Shown: positions 9,828 to 21,482, counted from the stretch's first letter. The stretch: 64,000 bases of DNA from CAVVYA01 sp963752345 (GCA_963752345.1 CAVVYA010000002.1:496001-560000), one strand, 5' to 3'. Notes: generated by a model not told the origin, from the sequence alone. Made by a program: numbers and translations.

Positions 9828-10806
9828 TCATTCGTCAAGCCAGGATCGCGCTTTGGCTGGCAGATAGAAAAACTGCCGAGGCAACCGACGAAGCTGTCGG
9901 CCAGCGCTGCCATCATCGACGAAATAGGCGTCTTCGCCCTCGGGTATCGCCGCGCCCAACGGATCGAGCACGCCGGCGCGGGCGTGCGTGCCGCTCGCCA
10001 CCGTGCCGACCAGGGCGGAGGTGAATTGCGGCTCGCTGAAGACGCAGCCCGCATTGCGCTCGGCAATGGCGCGCCGCAGATCCGACAGCCGGCGCGGGCC
10101 CGGGCGTGCGGTCCGGCGTAACGGTGATCGATCCGGCGGCGGTCAGGCCGTAGCGCTTCTCCAGATACTGGTAGGCGTCGTGGAACACGATGAACGGCTT
10201 GTGCGCCACGGGCGCCAGGCGCGCGCGGAGATCCGCGTCCAGGGCATCGAGCCGGACCGGCCAGGGCTTCGCGCGTTCGCCTGATAGCGTCGGGCGTTGG
10301 CCGGGTCGGCCTCGGCCAGAGTGGCAGCCATGGCCCGGGCAATCGCCTTGGCGTTCGTCGGGTCGAGCCACAGGTGCATGTCGCGCTCCGCGTCTGCTGC
10401 CGTGCGCGTGGTCATGGACTGATCGTCTGCGCGCCCAAACGCCGCCTTCGCGCGTCGGCAGCAAGGTGACATCCGGGGCCGTTGCTCATGGTGACGATGC
10501 GGGCTTTGCGCGGCAGGCCCCGCACGGCCTTGGCCATGAAGGCCTCGTAATCGGGGCCGATCCAGAACACCACGTCGGCCTGCTCGATGGCGCGCGCATC
10601 CGACGGGCGCAGCGTATAGGTGTGGGGCGAAGCCGTCGCGCGCATCAGCAGGCCCGGCTTGCCGACGCCGTCCATCACGGCCATGGCCAGGGAATGCAGA
10701 GGTTTGATCGATGCCAGAACCTTCGGCGGCTCGGCGGCGAGCGCCGGCAGGGCCGAGCGGCAGCAGGACGAGGCCGAGAAGCAGCCGGCGAAGAGGATGT
10801 GATCAT
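9828..10806 (-). CDS. znuA: Zinc ABC transporter substrate-binding protein, multiply frameshifted
   Basis: Periplasmic zinc-binding protein of a ZnuABC importer. Pieces recovered in order from the ATG at 10806 are a signal peptide (PLRRLLLGLVLLPLGPAGA), VLASIKPLHSLAMAVMDGVG, ATASPHTYTLRPSDARA with the first zinc His, ADVVFWIGPDYEAFMAKA, DMHLWLDPTNAKAIARAMAA with the second His, PFIVFHDAYQYLEKRYGLTA with the third, FSEPQF, and DPLGAAIPEGEDAYF. About seven one-base insertions scatter these over three frames, so as written no full product could be made. The permease and ATPase genes are not in the window. Two Zur-like boxes lie upstream. Identity is firm; intactness in the living genome is uncertain, and the end is approximate. 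Confidence 0.75.
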
Positions 10807-10839
10807 GGGGCGCTCCCGGGATGAGCGCCCGAACCTAGT

Positions 10840-10852
10840 GTAATATTATCCG
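10840..10852 (-). promoter_or_regulatory. Zur-like box 1 upstream of znuA
   Basis: GTAATATTATCCG matches most positions of the alphaproteobacterial Zur core GTTATAnTATAAC. It lies 34 bp before the znuA start codon, where a repressor would cover the promoter. The match is partial, and the call leans on the neighbouring gene. Confidence 0.4.
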
Positions 10853-10904
10853 CACCGCAATGCGGCAGATGCGCCTGAAAGCGGCCTTTCTTGCCCGTCA
10901 TAGC

Positions 10905-10917
10905 GTTATACTATACC
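10905..10917 (-). promoter_or_regulatory. Zur-like box 2 upstream of znuA
   Basis: GTTATACTATACC differs from the palindrome GTTATAnTATAAC at one base. It lies about 100 bp upstream of znuA and just after the usg stop codon. Together with box 1 it suggests zinc-dependent repression of the zinc importer gene. Confidence 0.5.
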
Positions 10918-10959
10918 TATAGGCAACCCATGCGGATGCCTCGGCCGCCGTTCTTCCGC

Positions 10960-11250
10960 TCAGTGCAGGCGAAGCACGCCGTTCATGGCGCGGATCTCGG
11001 CCGGCCTGACGAGATCGATGCTGGCGACGCGCACGGTATGAATCGCACCCTCGATGTTCTTGCGCCAGAACTCGAGGAAACGGTGCAGCACCGGAAAATC
11101 CGGCGCCATGTCGTATTGCTGCCAGACGAAGCTCTGCAGCAGGTGGGGATGGTCCGGCATGTGATAAATGATTTCAGCGGTGGCCAGCCGGTACCCTCTG
11201 ATCTGCATGACGAAGGCTTCGTCGTGGGACTTCGGACTCTCGACGCGCAT
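10960..11250 (-). CDS. usg: Usg family protein
   Basis: Small conserved alphaproteobacterial protein of unknown biochemical function, 96 residues from the ATG at 11250. That ATG has GAGGAG eight bases upstream, whereas the GTG two codons earlier would sit too close to it. The family pattern is plain: GYRLATAEIIYHMPDHPHLL, FVWQQYDMAPDFPVLHRFLE and a C-terminus VRVASIDLVRPAEIRAMNG. The protein is soluble, with no signal peptide. It is transcribed away from groESL and towards znuA. Confidence 0.85.
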   Translation of the reverse strand: MRVESPKSHDEAFVMQIRGYRLATAEIIYHMPDHPHLLQSFVWQQYDMAPDFPVLHRFLEFWRKNIEGAIHTVRVASIDLVRPAEIRAMNGVLRLH

Positions 11251-11388
11251 CTGCACTACTCCTCAAAAGCGTACATGATCGCAAAAATCCTGCCTGCAAG
11301 GATATCCCCCGGGCAAGTGAAAAAAACGTTACGATTCAGTGTCTTATCAGCAAGATGACGAGAGTGCTAACAAAGCGCCGCTCGGCTC

Positions 11389-11416
11389 TTGACAGGCGGC
11401 TCTCGGCGACTTAAAT
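11389..11416 (+). promoter_or_regulatory. Candidate sigma-70 promoter of groESL
   Basis: A perfect -35 TTGACA (11389-11394) is followed after 16 bp by TTAAAT (11411-11416). It lies just ahead of the CIRCE operator and about 100 bp before groES. A CTTG at 11388 could also belong to an overlapping sigma-32 promoter. Confidence 0.6.
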
Positions 11417-11433
11417 CCGGGCGCGAGGGCGCG

Positions 11434-11460
11434 TTGGCACTCCTCTATATCGAGTGCTAA
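11434..11460. promoter_or_regulatory. CIRCE element (HrcA operator)
   Basis: TTGGCACTC, a 9-bp spacer, then GAGTGCTAA: the canonical CIRCE inverted repeat with one mismatch in the left arm. It lies between the groESL promoter and the groES start, so HrcA repression of the chaperonin operon is expected. An additional lone GAGTGCTAA half-site is at 11362-11370. Confidence 0.93.
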
Positions 11461-11518
11461 TAACGTCTCAAGTGTTTGATAAAGATAGGCCTTTTCTCAT
11501 CGAGAGGAGATTGCTTCG

Positions 11519-11830
11519 ATGAAATTCCGTCCCTTGCATGACCGCGTTCTGGTGCGCCGCGTCGAGGAAGACCACAAGACTCCCGGCGGCATCATCATCC
11601 CCGACACCGCCAAGGAAAAGCCCGTGCAGGGCGAAATTCTGGCTGTCGGCCAGGGGGTGCGCAACGAACAGGGCGAATGGATCGCCCTCGACGTGAAGCC
11701 GGGTGATCGCGTGCTGTTCGGTAAATGGTCGGGCACCGAGGTGAAGATCGACGGCGAGGAACTGTTGATCATGAAGGAAAGCGACATCTTGGGGGTCGTC
11801 ACCGACGTCAAGATCGCCAAAGCCGCTTAA
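11519..11830 (+). CDS. groS: Co-chaperonin GroES
   Basis: Seven-fold lid of the GroEL folding chamber, 103 residues. The start KFRPLHDRVLVRRVEEDHKT and the mobile loop TPGGIIIPDTAKEKP, which contacts GroEL, are typical, as is the end SDILGVVTDVKIAKAA. A GAGAGGAG ribosome-binding site precedes the ATG. groEL follows after 18 bp, and transcription is under the CIRCE/HrcA promoter upstream. Confidence 0.97.
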   Translation: MKFRPLHDRVLVRRVEEDHKTPGGIIIPDTAKEKPVQGEILAVGQGVRNEQGEWIALDVKPGDRVLFGKWSGTEVKIDGEELLIMKESDILGVVTDVKIAKAA

Positions 11831-11848
11831 ATACGAGGAGCCGAAACA

Positions 11849-13489
<1,641 letters not shown>

Positions 13490-13535
13490 GCCCAGCTCGT
13501 TCGGCACACCGACCGACGTTCAACGTCGTACCACT

Positions 13536-13568
13536 GGGCCGCGCCGTCACAGGCGCGGCCCTTTTGTT
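13536..13568 (+). terminator. Rho-independent terminator of groESL
   Basis: GC-rich 10-bp stem GGGCCGCGCC (13536-13545) and GGCGCGGCCC (13552-13561) with a 6-base loop, followed by TTTTGTTT. Confidence 0.93.
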
Positions 13569-13844
13569 TGCGCGCGCAAGAGTCCGGCACTGCCGTGCCG
13601 CGACCGCCGCATCAAAATCGTCGTCTCCCGGGCCTGGCCCCGAAGACCCATCCACCGGCGCTTGGCGTGCGGCGACGGGTATATCCGTGCGACGCGCGCC
13701 AAGATCGCCCGATGGAAAGACCTCAGGATTGGGTCCGCGGGTCAAGCCCGAAGACGGCGGGTTTTATCGGGCTTGTCGCCGCGGTTTCCGCCCGGCCCTT
13801 TCCTTTTGATCCGCCGCGCGTCGCCGTGCTAATCATTCGCCCCC
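13569..13844. other. Non-coding gap between groESL and the ABC-F gene
   Basis: No supported gene. The stretch has short segments resembling decayed dispersed repeats (GGGTCAAGCCCGAAGACGG near 13740). No ribosome-binding site is obvious before the ABC-F start. Confidence 0.4.
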
Positions 13845-15779
13845 ATGCTCCATATCAATGACCTGACATACCGGATCGGGCAGCGCTTGTTGTTCGACCA
13901 GGCCACCGCGGCGATTCCGACCGGGCAGACCGTCGGCCTCGTCGGGCGCAACGGCATCGGCAAATCGACCCTGCTGCGTCTCATTTTGGGCGAGGCGGCG
14001 CCGGATGGCGGCCAGATCAGCGTCAGCCCGCGCACGCGCATCGGCACGGTGGCTCAGGAGATGCCCGACGGCGAGATCACGCCGATCGATTTTGTGCTCG
14101 CTGCCGACGAGGAGCGGGCGGCGCTGCTCGTCGAGGCCGAGGAGACCGAAGACCCCCACCGCATCGCCGAGATCCATACCCGGCTCGCCGACATCGGCGC
14201 CCAGTCGGCGCCGGCCCGCGCCGCCGGGATCTTGTCCGGCCTGGGTTTCGATCATGACGCGCAGCAGCGCCCGCTGGCCTCCTTCTCGGGCGGCTGGCGC
14301 ATGCGCGTCGCCTTGGCGGCGACCCTGTTCTCCGCGCCCGACCTGCTGCTGCTCGACGAGCCGAGCAACCACCTCGATCTGGAGACCCGGCTGTGGCTCG
14401 AGAGCTACCTGACCTCCTATCGCGGCACCATCGTGCTGGTCAGCCACGACCGTGGCCTGTTGAATTCCGTGGTCGATGCGATCCTGCATGTCGAGGGCGG
14501 CAAGCTGACGCTCTACCGGGGCAACTATGACAATTTCGAGCGGGTCCGGGCGGAGCGGCGCAACCTGCAGGCTCACCACTTCGCCAAGCAGCTCGAACAG
14601 CGGCGCCACATGCAGACTTTCATCGACCGCTTCAAGGCCAAGGCCTCCAAGGCGCGCCAAGCACAGTCGCGCGTCAAGGCGCTGGCCAAAATGGAAGAAC
14701 TCAAGCCGGTCGCGCCCGACGAAGAGATGGTTTTCGACTTTCCCACGCCGGCATCCCTGGCGCCGCCGCTGGTCACCCTCGATCATGCGTCGGCCGGCTA
14801 TGGGCCGGGGAAGGTCATTCTGCACCATCTCGATCTGCGCATCGACATGGACGACCGTATCGCGCTGCTCGGCGCCAACGGCAATGGCAAGACGACGCTG
14901 TTGCGCCTGCTCGAGGGCGAGATCAAGCCGATCGCCGGCGAACTGCGCAAATCGGGCAAGCTCCGCATCGGTTACTTCAACCAGGAGCAGGCCGAGGCGT
15001 TCAATCTGGAGCAGACCGCTTACCAGCACATGGCCGGCGTGATGCGCGACGCCCCGGAGCGCAAGGTGCGCGCCCACCTCGGGCGCTTCGGCTTCGCCCA
15101 GTCGCGCGCCGACGTGCTGATCCGCAGCCTATCCGGCGGCGAGAAGGCGCGGCTGCTGTTCGCCACGATCACCCGGGATGCGCCGCATATCCTGCTGCTC
15201 GACGAACCGACCAACCATCTCGATATCGATGCCCGCGAAGCCTTGATATCGGCGCTCAATGTTTATGAGGGGGCGGTGATCCTGGTGAGCCACGATCCGC
15301 ATCTGGTCGAGCTCTGCGCCGACACCTTGTGGATCGTCGCCAAGGGCACCTGCCGGCCGTTCGACGGCGACATGGAGGGATACCGCGCGCTTCTGCTGCA
15401 GGAGCGGCGCGCCGAGGCGAGCCGTGAGTCGGCAGCCGCCGGCGCCGGCAGCGGATCGAACGGAAAAACCGCCGCGGCGCGCAAGGATCAGCGCCGCGCC
15501 GAGGCCGCGGCGCGCGCTGTCTTGGCGCCCCTGCGGATCGCGGCCCAGGCGGCCGAGAAGCGGCTCGAGCAGTTGACGCGCGACAAAGCGGCGCTGGAAA
15601 AGCTGCTCGCCGATCCAACGACCTACGATGGCGGCACGAGCACCCCGAAAGCACTGGCATTGCAACAGCGCCTGGGCGTGCTCAAACGCGACATCGAGAG
15701 CGCCGAGCAGGCATGGCTCATGGCCGAGCAGGCGCTCGACCAGGCGCGTCAGCCCGATGGCGTCAGTCAAGAGGGATAG
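13845..15779 (+). CDS. ABC-F family ATP-binding protein
   Basis: Soluble duplicated ATPase of 644 residues with no membrane domain, as in ABC-F proteins that act on the ribosome. ATPase 1 has Walker A GLVGRNGIGKSTLLR (about residue 30), signature FSGGWRMRVALA and Walker B LLLLDEPSNHLDLE. The inter-domain linker (about 230-290) is rich in Arg/Lys. ATPase 2 has GANGNGKTTLL, LSGGEKARLLFA and LLLDEPTNHLDID. A basic C-terminal extension (about 530-640) is likely coiled coil, as in Uup/YheS-type members. ABC-F members modulate translation or give resistance to ribosome-targeting drugs; which applies here cannot be told. It is convergent with the Hpt gene. Confidence 0.9.
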   Translation: MLHINDLTYRIGQRLLFDQATAAIPTGQTVGLVGRNGIGKSTLLRLILGEAAPDGGQISVSPRTRIGTVAQEMPDGEITPIDFVLAADEERAALLVEAEETEDPHRIAEIHTRLADIGAQSAPARAAGILSGLGFDHDAQQRPLASFSGGWRMRVALAATLFSAPDLLLLDEPSNHLDLETRLWLESYLTSYRGTIVLVSHDRGLLNSVVDAILHVEGGKLTLYRGNYDNFERVRAERRNLQAHHFAKQLEQRRHMQTFIDRFKAKASKARQAQSRVKALAKMEELKPVAPDEEMVFDFPTPASLAPPLVTLDHASAGYGPGKVILHHLDLRIDMDDRIALLGANGNGKTTLLRLLEGEIKPIAGELRKSGKLRIGYFNQEQAEAFNLEQTAYQHMAGVMRDAPERKVRAHLGRFGFAQSRADVLIRSLSGGEKARLLFATITRDAPHILLLDEPTNHLDIDAREALISALNVYEGAVILVSHDPHLVELCADTLWIVAKGTCRPFDGDMEGYRALLLQERRAEASRESAAAGAGSGSNGKTAAARKDQRRAEAAARAVLAPLRIAAQAAEKRLEQLTRDKAALEKLLADPTTYDGGTSTPKALALQQRLGVLKRDIESAEQAWLMAEQALDQARQPDGVSQEG

Positions 15780-15812
15780 GAGGAGAGACGGGAAGGGAGA
15801 AGGTCGCGCGCT

Positions 15813-16194
15813 TTATACGCGCGGCGGGTCGTCCGGCGTTTTCAGGTCGGACAAGGCCGCCACGCAGGCCCGCTCGAGCTGCTCGATGAGCTCTACGATT
15901 TCCTGGCGAGCTTCCAGGCGTATTCTCGGTTTCGTGCTTGATCAGCCGGCGCAGGCTGTCGTCCAGCCGACGGCCACGGTTGGTAATCTCCTGATAGCCG
16001 AATATGGCTCCCGAGCCGGTCATGTCGTGAGCGGCGTGCACCATCTGATTGAGCAGAGCCGGATCGGTGGGCGCCACGATGAAGCGATGGCGCAGGTCGC
16101 GAAGGTTCGGCACCCAATCGTGGTTCAGACGTGACAGAAATTCCTGCCTGATCGTCGCGATTCGCGCCGCCAGATCGACCTCAGGATCGGTCAT
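15813..16194 (-). CDS. Histidine phosphotransfer (Hpt) domain protein
   Basis: Small phosphorelay intermediate, about 126 residues. The phospho-accepting motif is AAHDMTGSGAIFGY, where the His matches the HxxxGSGA pattern of Hpt domains. One extra base near 15918 breaks the frame; the corrected C-terminus reads EIVELIEQLERACVAAL and ends at TAA 15813-15815. Its start lies 14 bp inside the CheY-like gene, so the two are co-translated. In context it should carry phosphate between the receiver domains of the large kinase and the single-domain regulator. Confidence 0.78.
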
Positions 16195-16603
16195 GATGCT
16201 CCGTCCACAGGCGTTTCACCGTATTTGCCAGCTGCATCGGATCGAACGGTTTGGCGATCACGCCGATGGCTCCCATATCGGTATAGCGTTGAATTTCGGT
16301 ACTTTGCACCTTCGCCGTCATGAAAGCTATGGGCAGTGACGCGGTATCGCTCTGTTTACGCAAGGCCTCCAGGGTCGTGGGGCCATCCATGCCCGGCATC
16401 ATCACATCGAGCAGGATCAGGTCGGGCCTGAAGGTCAGCACCTTTTCCAACGCTTCCTGTCCGGAACTGCACAGTTCGACGGTGAACCCGCCGATCGCCT
16501 CCAGTGCGAGCTTGGCGATGGCGCGGATATCGGGCTCGTCCTCGACATACAGCACTCGGTTCAGGGTTTGCGCGGCCATGGCATGTTTCCCATCATGAGG
16601 CAA
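16181..16603 (-). CDS. Single-domain (CheY-like) response regulator
   Basis: Receiver domain alone, 140 residues from the ATG at 16603, or about 132 if it starts at the next Met. The acidic pair (VEDEPD), the phospho-accepting Asp in LILLDVMMPGMDG, the Thr in AFMTAKV and the Lys in IAKPFDP are all present, so it should be phosphorylated. No DNA-binding or enzymatic output domain follows, which suggests it acts by protein contact or as a phosphate shuttle. It overlaps the 3' end of the hybrid kinase gene by 11 bp and the Hpt gene by 14 bp. Confidence 0.9.
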   Translation of the reverse strand: MPHDGKHAMAAQTLNRVLYVEDEPDIRAIAKLALEAIGGFTVELCSSGQEALEKVLTFRPDLILLDVMMPGMDGPTTLEALRKQSDTASLPIAFMTAKVQSTEIQRYTDMGAIGVIAKPFDPMQLANTVKRLWTEHHDRS

Positions 16604-19132
16604 CGGATAGAGGCGGTGAGTTGCGCGAGATGATTTCGGTGATCTTGGTCAGCAAGGTATCGTTCGAGGTGCAACTCTTGACCAGCGCGCTGGCGACCCT
16701 GCGCGCGACGTCCTCGGGCACATCGTGAGCGGAAAAGATCACGACCGGCAGCCGGGAGCCGAAGAGGGGCAGGATATCCGAACCCTTGCCATCCGGTAGA
16801 CTGATGTCGAGCAGAACCAGGTCGAAGACCTCGCTGCAAATCTTGATCATAGCCTCGGCGATGGTACCGGCGGGCTCCACGTCGGCAATCGGCGCCAATA
16901 TGCTTTTCACGATGCGGCTCAAATCGACATCGTCCTCGACATGAAGCATGCGCGGACGTCGCCCTCCCGTCGTGCACACAGCCCGCCGCACCGCATTGAG
17001 CAGGCGCTTTTCGTCGATCGGCTTGTCGAGCCAATCGACGACGCCGACGGCACTGCCGTTCAGTTCCTTTTTGCCGCGGTCGGCCTCCGCGGAGACGACG
17101 ACGACGGGAATGTCGCGGGTCACGGGATCGGCGCGCAGTTCGCGAAAGAACTCCAATCCATTCTTGTCCGGCAAATTGATGTCGAGGCTCAAGGCGAAAT
17201 AGGCGCCGGTGCGCAGCCGCGTCCTGGCGGCGGCGGCGGTGTAGACCACGTCCGCGTCGAAGCCGCCCTGTTTCAACATCAGACGCAGCAGGTAGGCGAT
17301 GTCGGGGTCGTCCTCGCAGATCAGCACCTTGCGGGTCGATAGCGCATCGGGCGCCGCGGCCAGAGATTCGCTCGACAGGACGGGCAGGTCGACATGAAAC
17401 GTCGTGCCAAGTCCTTCCTTGGTATCGAAGGTGATGAGGCCACCCAGGCGTTCGACGATCGCCTTGGTGATGCTCAGGCCGAGGCCGGTGCCGCTTTTTG
17501 CCCGGGAATCGGATAAATCGGCCTGGGCAAATTTTTCGAACACGCGGTTTTGAAATTCAACGGGGATTCCCTTGCCCTTGTCGGCGACCGAGATGCGCAG
17601 CATGTTGCCCCGGTGCTCTGCCGTGACCGTAACCGTGTTGTTCGGCGGCGAGAATTTTGCGGCGTTGGACAGCAGATTGACCATCACCTGAATGAACCGG
17701 TCGCCATCCACTTCGACCTCTTGGTCCGGGATCGTGTCGGATATCGTCACTGTCACGTTGAATTGCCGCGCGAAATCCCGCGTGCTCTCCACGGCCTGCT
17801 GCAGCAGGGGCGCGAGCGGTTGGCGCTGCAGCTGGAACTCCATCTTTCCGGATTCGATTTTTTCGATGTCGAGGATATCGTTGATCAAACGGCTGAGGCG
17901 CTCGGCGTTCTTGTTGGCGACGTTGAGCAACTCCTTGGCCTGGCCCGCGATCTCGCCAGCGACCCCGCCCAGCACCAGGCCGATCGAGCCGCGGATCGAC
18001 GTCAGCGGGGTGCGCAATTCATGGCTCACCGTCGATATGAACTCGGCCTTGAGGCGTTCGATCTTTTTGCGTTCCGTGATGTCGGTTGCGATGCCGATAT
18101 ATCCGCTGACCTCACCGCTGCTGTCGGGAATCGCGGTGACCGAGAGTTGGCCGACGAAGCGCTCGCCGTTCTTGCGAATGAAGGTGACCTCGCGGTCTTC
18201 GACCCGGCCCAGGCGTGGAATGGCCATGAACACATCGAGGCCCGGTTCGACGGTCCTGCCGAGCTCCTCAGACAGGATGGCGGCCCGTTCGACGACCTCT
18301 TTGGGGTCGTAAAAACGTTCGGGCGTCGATTTTCCGACGAGTTCCTCGGCCGTGTAGCCGAGCAGGTCTTCCGCCGCCTTGTTGAATTCTGTGATCACGC
18401 CCTTGGCGTTCACGGCGATGATGCCGTAGGCCGCGCTGCTGACCAGCGCCCGTTCGAAATTGAGCGATTCCGCCAACGCGCGTTCGACCGCCAGCCGGCG
18501 GCTGATGTCGCGGAAGATGGTCACGCCGGCGAAGACGATGACCAGGAAGGATAGGCCGAGGCCGCCGAGCACGAGCCCTTCGGTTTGATGGACGTTATCG
18601 CGCGTGCTGGTGACTTGAGTGGCGAGGACCTGTCCTCTTCGCGCTCCATGATCTTGGTCGCGTCGGCAATGGTCTCCATTTGGGTGTAGCCGCGGCCACT
18701 GCTGAGCATGCGCTTCGCGCCCTCAAAGTCACCTTGGATCTGCAGATTGACGTTGCTGCTATAGATTTCGATCTGCTGCTCGACGAGCGTCCTGTACCAG
18801 GAAAACGTGCCCACCTGAGCCGGACTGTCGGAAATTTCGGCTTCGAGGTTATTCAAGCTCGACAGGGTGCGCCCCCGAGCCTTTTTGAATTGTTCGAGAT
18901 ACATTTCGGTGTTGGTCGAGATGTAGGCGCGTTGCGATGTTCCGGCCTCGCGCAGGTTGGCGCTGACCTCGTCGATCGCTTTGCTAACGACATGCGCGTG
19001 GCTTGCGCGGGCGAAGTTCATATCCTGCTGCTTGGAAACGCGCATGGTTTGCACGCCGATACCGAGCAGCAATAAGGCGATGACCGCTAAGCCGCCTGCC
19101 GCCTTCCAGAGAAAACTTCGATCCGTTTTCAT
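16593..19132 (-). CDS. Hybrid sensor histidine kinase (4-helix sensor, PAS, HisKA, HATPase, REC, REC)
   Basis: Membrane kinase of about 846 residues starting MKTDRSFLWKAAG. Order: membrane helix (about 11-30), periplasmic four-helix region with YISTNTEMYLEQF (30-180), second helix GLGLSFLVIVFAG (about 190-205), PAS domain with C-terminal PAC (220-345), HisKA with phospho-His in VSHELRTPLTSIRGS, HATPase with NLLSNAAKF and GTGLGLSI, then two receivers with Asp in LDINLPDKNG and LDISLPDGKG. A one-base loss near 18,625 (after MEREEDR) breaks the frame; the other frame continues VLATQVTSTRDN. It lies 35 bp downstream of a paralogous kinase gene and is coupled to the regulator and Hpt genes. The signal is unknown. 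Confidence 0.87.
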
Positions 19133-19167
19133 TACTGTTTGCTTATGGTTATGATGATGATGATAAT

Positions 19168-21007
19168 TCAGCCCGCGTTTCGCAGCCGTTCGCCCCACAG
19201 CTTGCGCCGATCCGCGCCGGCGCCGGCCGCCGCCTCTGGGAAGTCCACATGGAACGTCGTGCCGCGACCCGGCGTCGTGTCGAAGCCAATCAACCCGTTC
19301 ATTTTTTCCACGATGGCCTTGGTGATGCTGAGACCGAGGCCGGTGCCGCCCTTGGCGCGCGAATCCGACAAATCGGCTTGGGCAAACTTCTCGAAGATGC
19401 GGCCTTGGAATTCGACGGGGATGCCCTTGCCCTTGTCGCAAACCGAGACGCGCACCAGGCCGCCGTGGCGTTCCGCCTTCACCACCACGCGGTCTCCCGC
19501 AGGCGAAAACTTGGCCGCGTTCGACATCAGGTTGACCATGATCTGGATAAACCGATCGGAATCGGTTTCGATCGCCGCACCAGGCGCATCGTCCGTCAGT
19601 TCGATCGTCACATTGAACTGATGGGCAAAGTCGATGATGCTGTCGATCGACTGCTGCAGCAGCGGCGCGAGAGGCTGACGTTGCAGGTTGAATTCCATCT
19701 TGCCTGAACTCGATCTTCTCGACGTCGAGAATGTCGTTGATCAGGCGGCTCAGCCGGTCAACATTGTTTTGGGCGATTTGAAGGAGACCCTTGATTTGGC
19801 CTGGAAGATCGGCGCCCATCGTGCCGAGTACCAGGCCGAGGGAGCCGCGGATGGAGGTGAGCGGGGTGCGGAGCTCATGGCTGACGGTGGATACGAATTC
19901 GCTCTTGAGACGCGCGACCTTGCGGCCTTCCGTGATATCGCGCGCGATTGCCAGGTAGCCGCTGATCTGCCCACGGTCGCCGCGGATCGCGGTCATTGAG
20001 ACATGGACCGGGAGGCGTATGCCGCCGCTGCCGCGATAGGTCCACTCGCGCTCTTCGACCTGTCCTTGTCGCGGGAGGTTGGCAAGAACCTGGAAGCCGG
20101 GTTCGATGGCGAAGCTGGTTTCCTGGCTTATTTCCGCAGCGCGCCGCTGGAGCTCGGCCGGGTCGTAGAACATGTCGGCAATTGCCTTGCCGACCACCTC
20201 ATCGGCCGTATATCCGAGCATCACTTCCGCCGTGCGGTTGAATTCCGTGACGGTGCCACGGGCGTCGGTTGCGATGATCGCGTAGGCGGCGCTGTTCACC
20301 AGGGCATGCTGAAAGCCGATGGCTTCCTGTAGCCGCTGCGCGCTCGCGCGCATGGCGCGCTCCGCGGCGAGGCGGCGGCGGAGATCGCGGACGATGAACA
20401 GGCCGCAGAACAAGATCACAACGATGGAAAGGGTAAGGCCCGTCAGAATCAGCATCTTTGCCTGGGCATTGGCGCCTACCGCGGCGCCGATTTTGCCGGA
20501 AAGGCTGTCGTCCTCGACCTTGGCGATTTCGTCGGTCAGGCGTGCGATGGCGGTCAATTGTCCTGCGCCGCGCGAATCGTTCATCTCACGCAGGGCACCT
20601 TCGTGGTCGCCAAACGCGTTCATATCGACGATGGCGCGATACACGTCGTGACGCTCGCCGAGCAACCCGACGAGGCGCGTGATGCGACCGACCTGCTCAG
20701 GCGCATGAGGAATGGCCCACAACCGGTCGAGGTCGTCGCGGAGTCGCGCGTGGGCCACGTCGTACTGCATCAGCGCGTCGACGGTGCTATCTTGCACGTA
20801 TGTTCGTTGAGCGGCGCGCAGCGTTCGGATATCGAGTGCAATGGCGGCAACCGCCTCCTTGACGACGTAGGTATCGGTGACGAGCTGGAAGCTGTGATTT
20901 TGCTCGTCGAGCGCACGAATCCCGGCAAATCCCGCCACGCTCAGCAGAGTGGCCGCAAGCCCCAGGCTGCCGCAGACGCATGTGAGGAACGGCTTGTTGA
21001 TCTTCAT
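19168..21007 (-). CDS. Sensor histidine kinase (4-helix sensor, PAS, HisKA, HATPase; no receiver)
   Basis: Paralogue of the kinase downstream, about 612 residues from ATG 21007, which has GAGGAGAAC just upstream. It has a first membrane helix (LGLAATLLSVAGFAGI), a periplasmic helical region with TYVQDSTVDALMQYD, a second helix (ILTGLTLSIVVILFCGLFIV, about 190-210), PAS (225-345), HisKA VSHELRTPLTSIRGS and HATPase with NLMSNAAKF and GTGLGLSI. The catalytic core is nearly identical in many stretches to the other kinase (QRQPLAPLLQQ, EKFAQADLSDSRAK). One inserted T near 19,704 within EKIESGKME breaks the frame. It lacks receivers, so it probably feeds those of its neighbour. Confidence 0.87.
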
Positions 21008-21482
21008 GGAGTTCTCCTCTACGCCTGAAGCTAGAGGGACACCTTTAATAATTAATTGAAATAAACCACAAACTGCGCGCAAACCGGCCCTATTTCGGGA
21101 TGTTTGGCCGGTGTGAGAGCTGTTTCAGGAAGATGGGGTAAGCCTCGCGATGCCGCCGGGCTCGCACGCGCCTGACCTATAAGGGCGGCCTCGATCGGGT
21201 CGGCGCGTTGGGCATCGACATAGATTTATGGCGAGCGGTTGCGGGAGGCATCGTGCCCAAAGCGCCCGCCGTCCGCCCGCGCCCGCATCCGAGCGGACGA
21301 CAGGCGGTTCCTCGACCCATTCGACCGCGGCATCGGCCGCGCCGGATTCGTGTCGTTGGATCCGACCATCAGCTCGCTTCCGCCGCGGCACGCCGGCCGC
21401 TCAGGCATTCCGTCTGAAGTCGTGCAATCCGGCCGAACTCATCCGCGCATATCCCGTCGCGCGCAATCGCGCCGCGGTGCGG
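21008..21482. other. Intergenic region between the kinase and typA genes
   Basis: 475 bp without a recognisable gene. The part next to the kinase start is AT-rich (TTAATAATTAATTGAAATAAA at 21041-21062) and probably holds its promoter. The rest is GC-rich, has short open frames on both strands with no family resemblance, and may include decayed coding sequence. Confidence 0.45.

Noticed and set aside
9168..10806. A genuine pseudogene zone around znuA
   Set aside because: The damage is the same one-base type seen in essential genes, so I prefer sequence error, although true decay of the NicO-like part cannot be excluded.
21008..21482. A small gene between the kinase and typA
   Set aside because: Short frames exist on both strands, but none has a ribosome-binding site together with any recognisable protein pattern.
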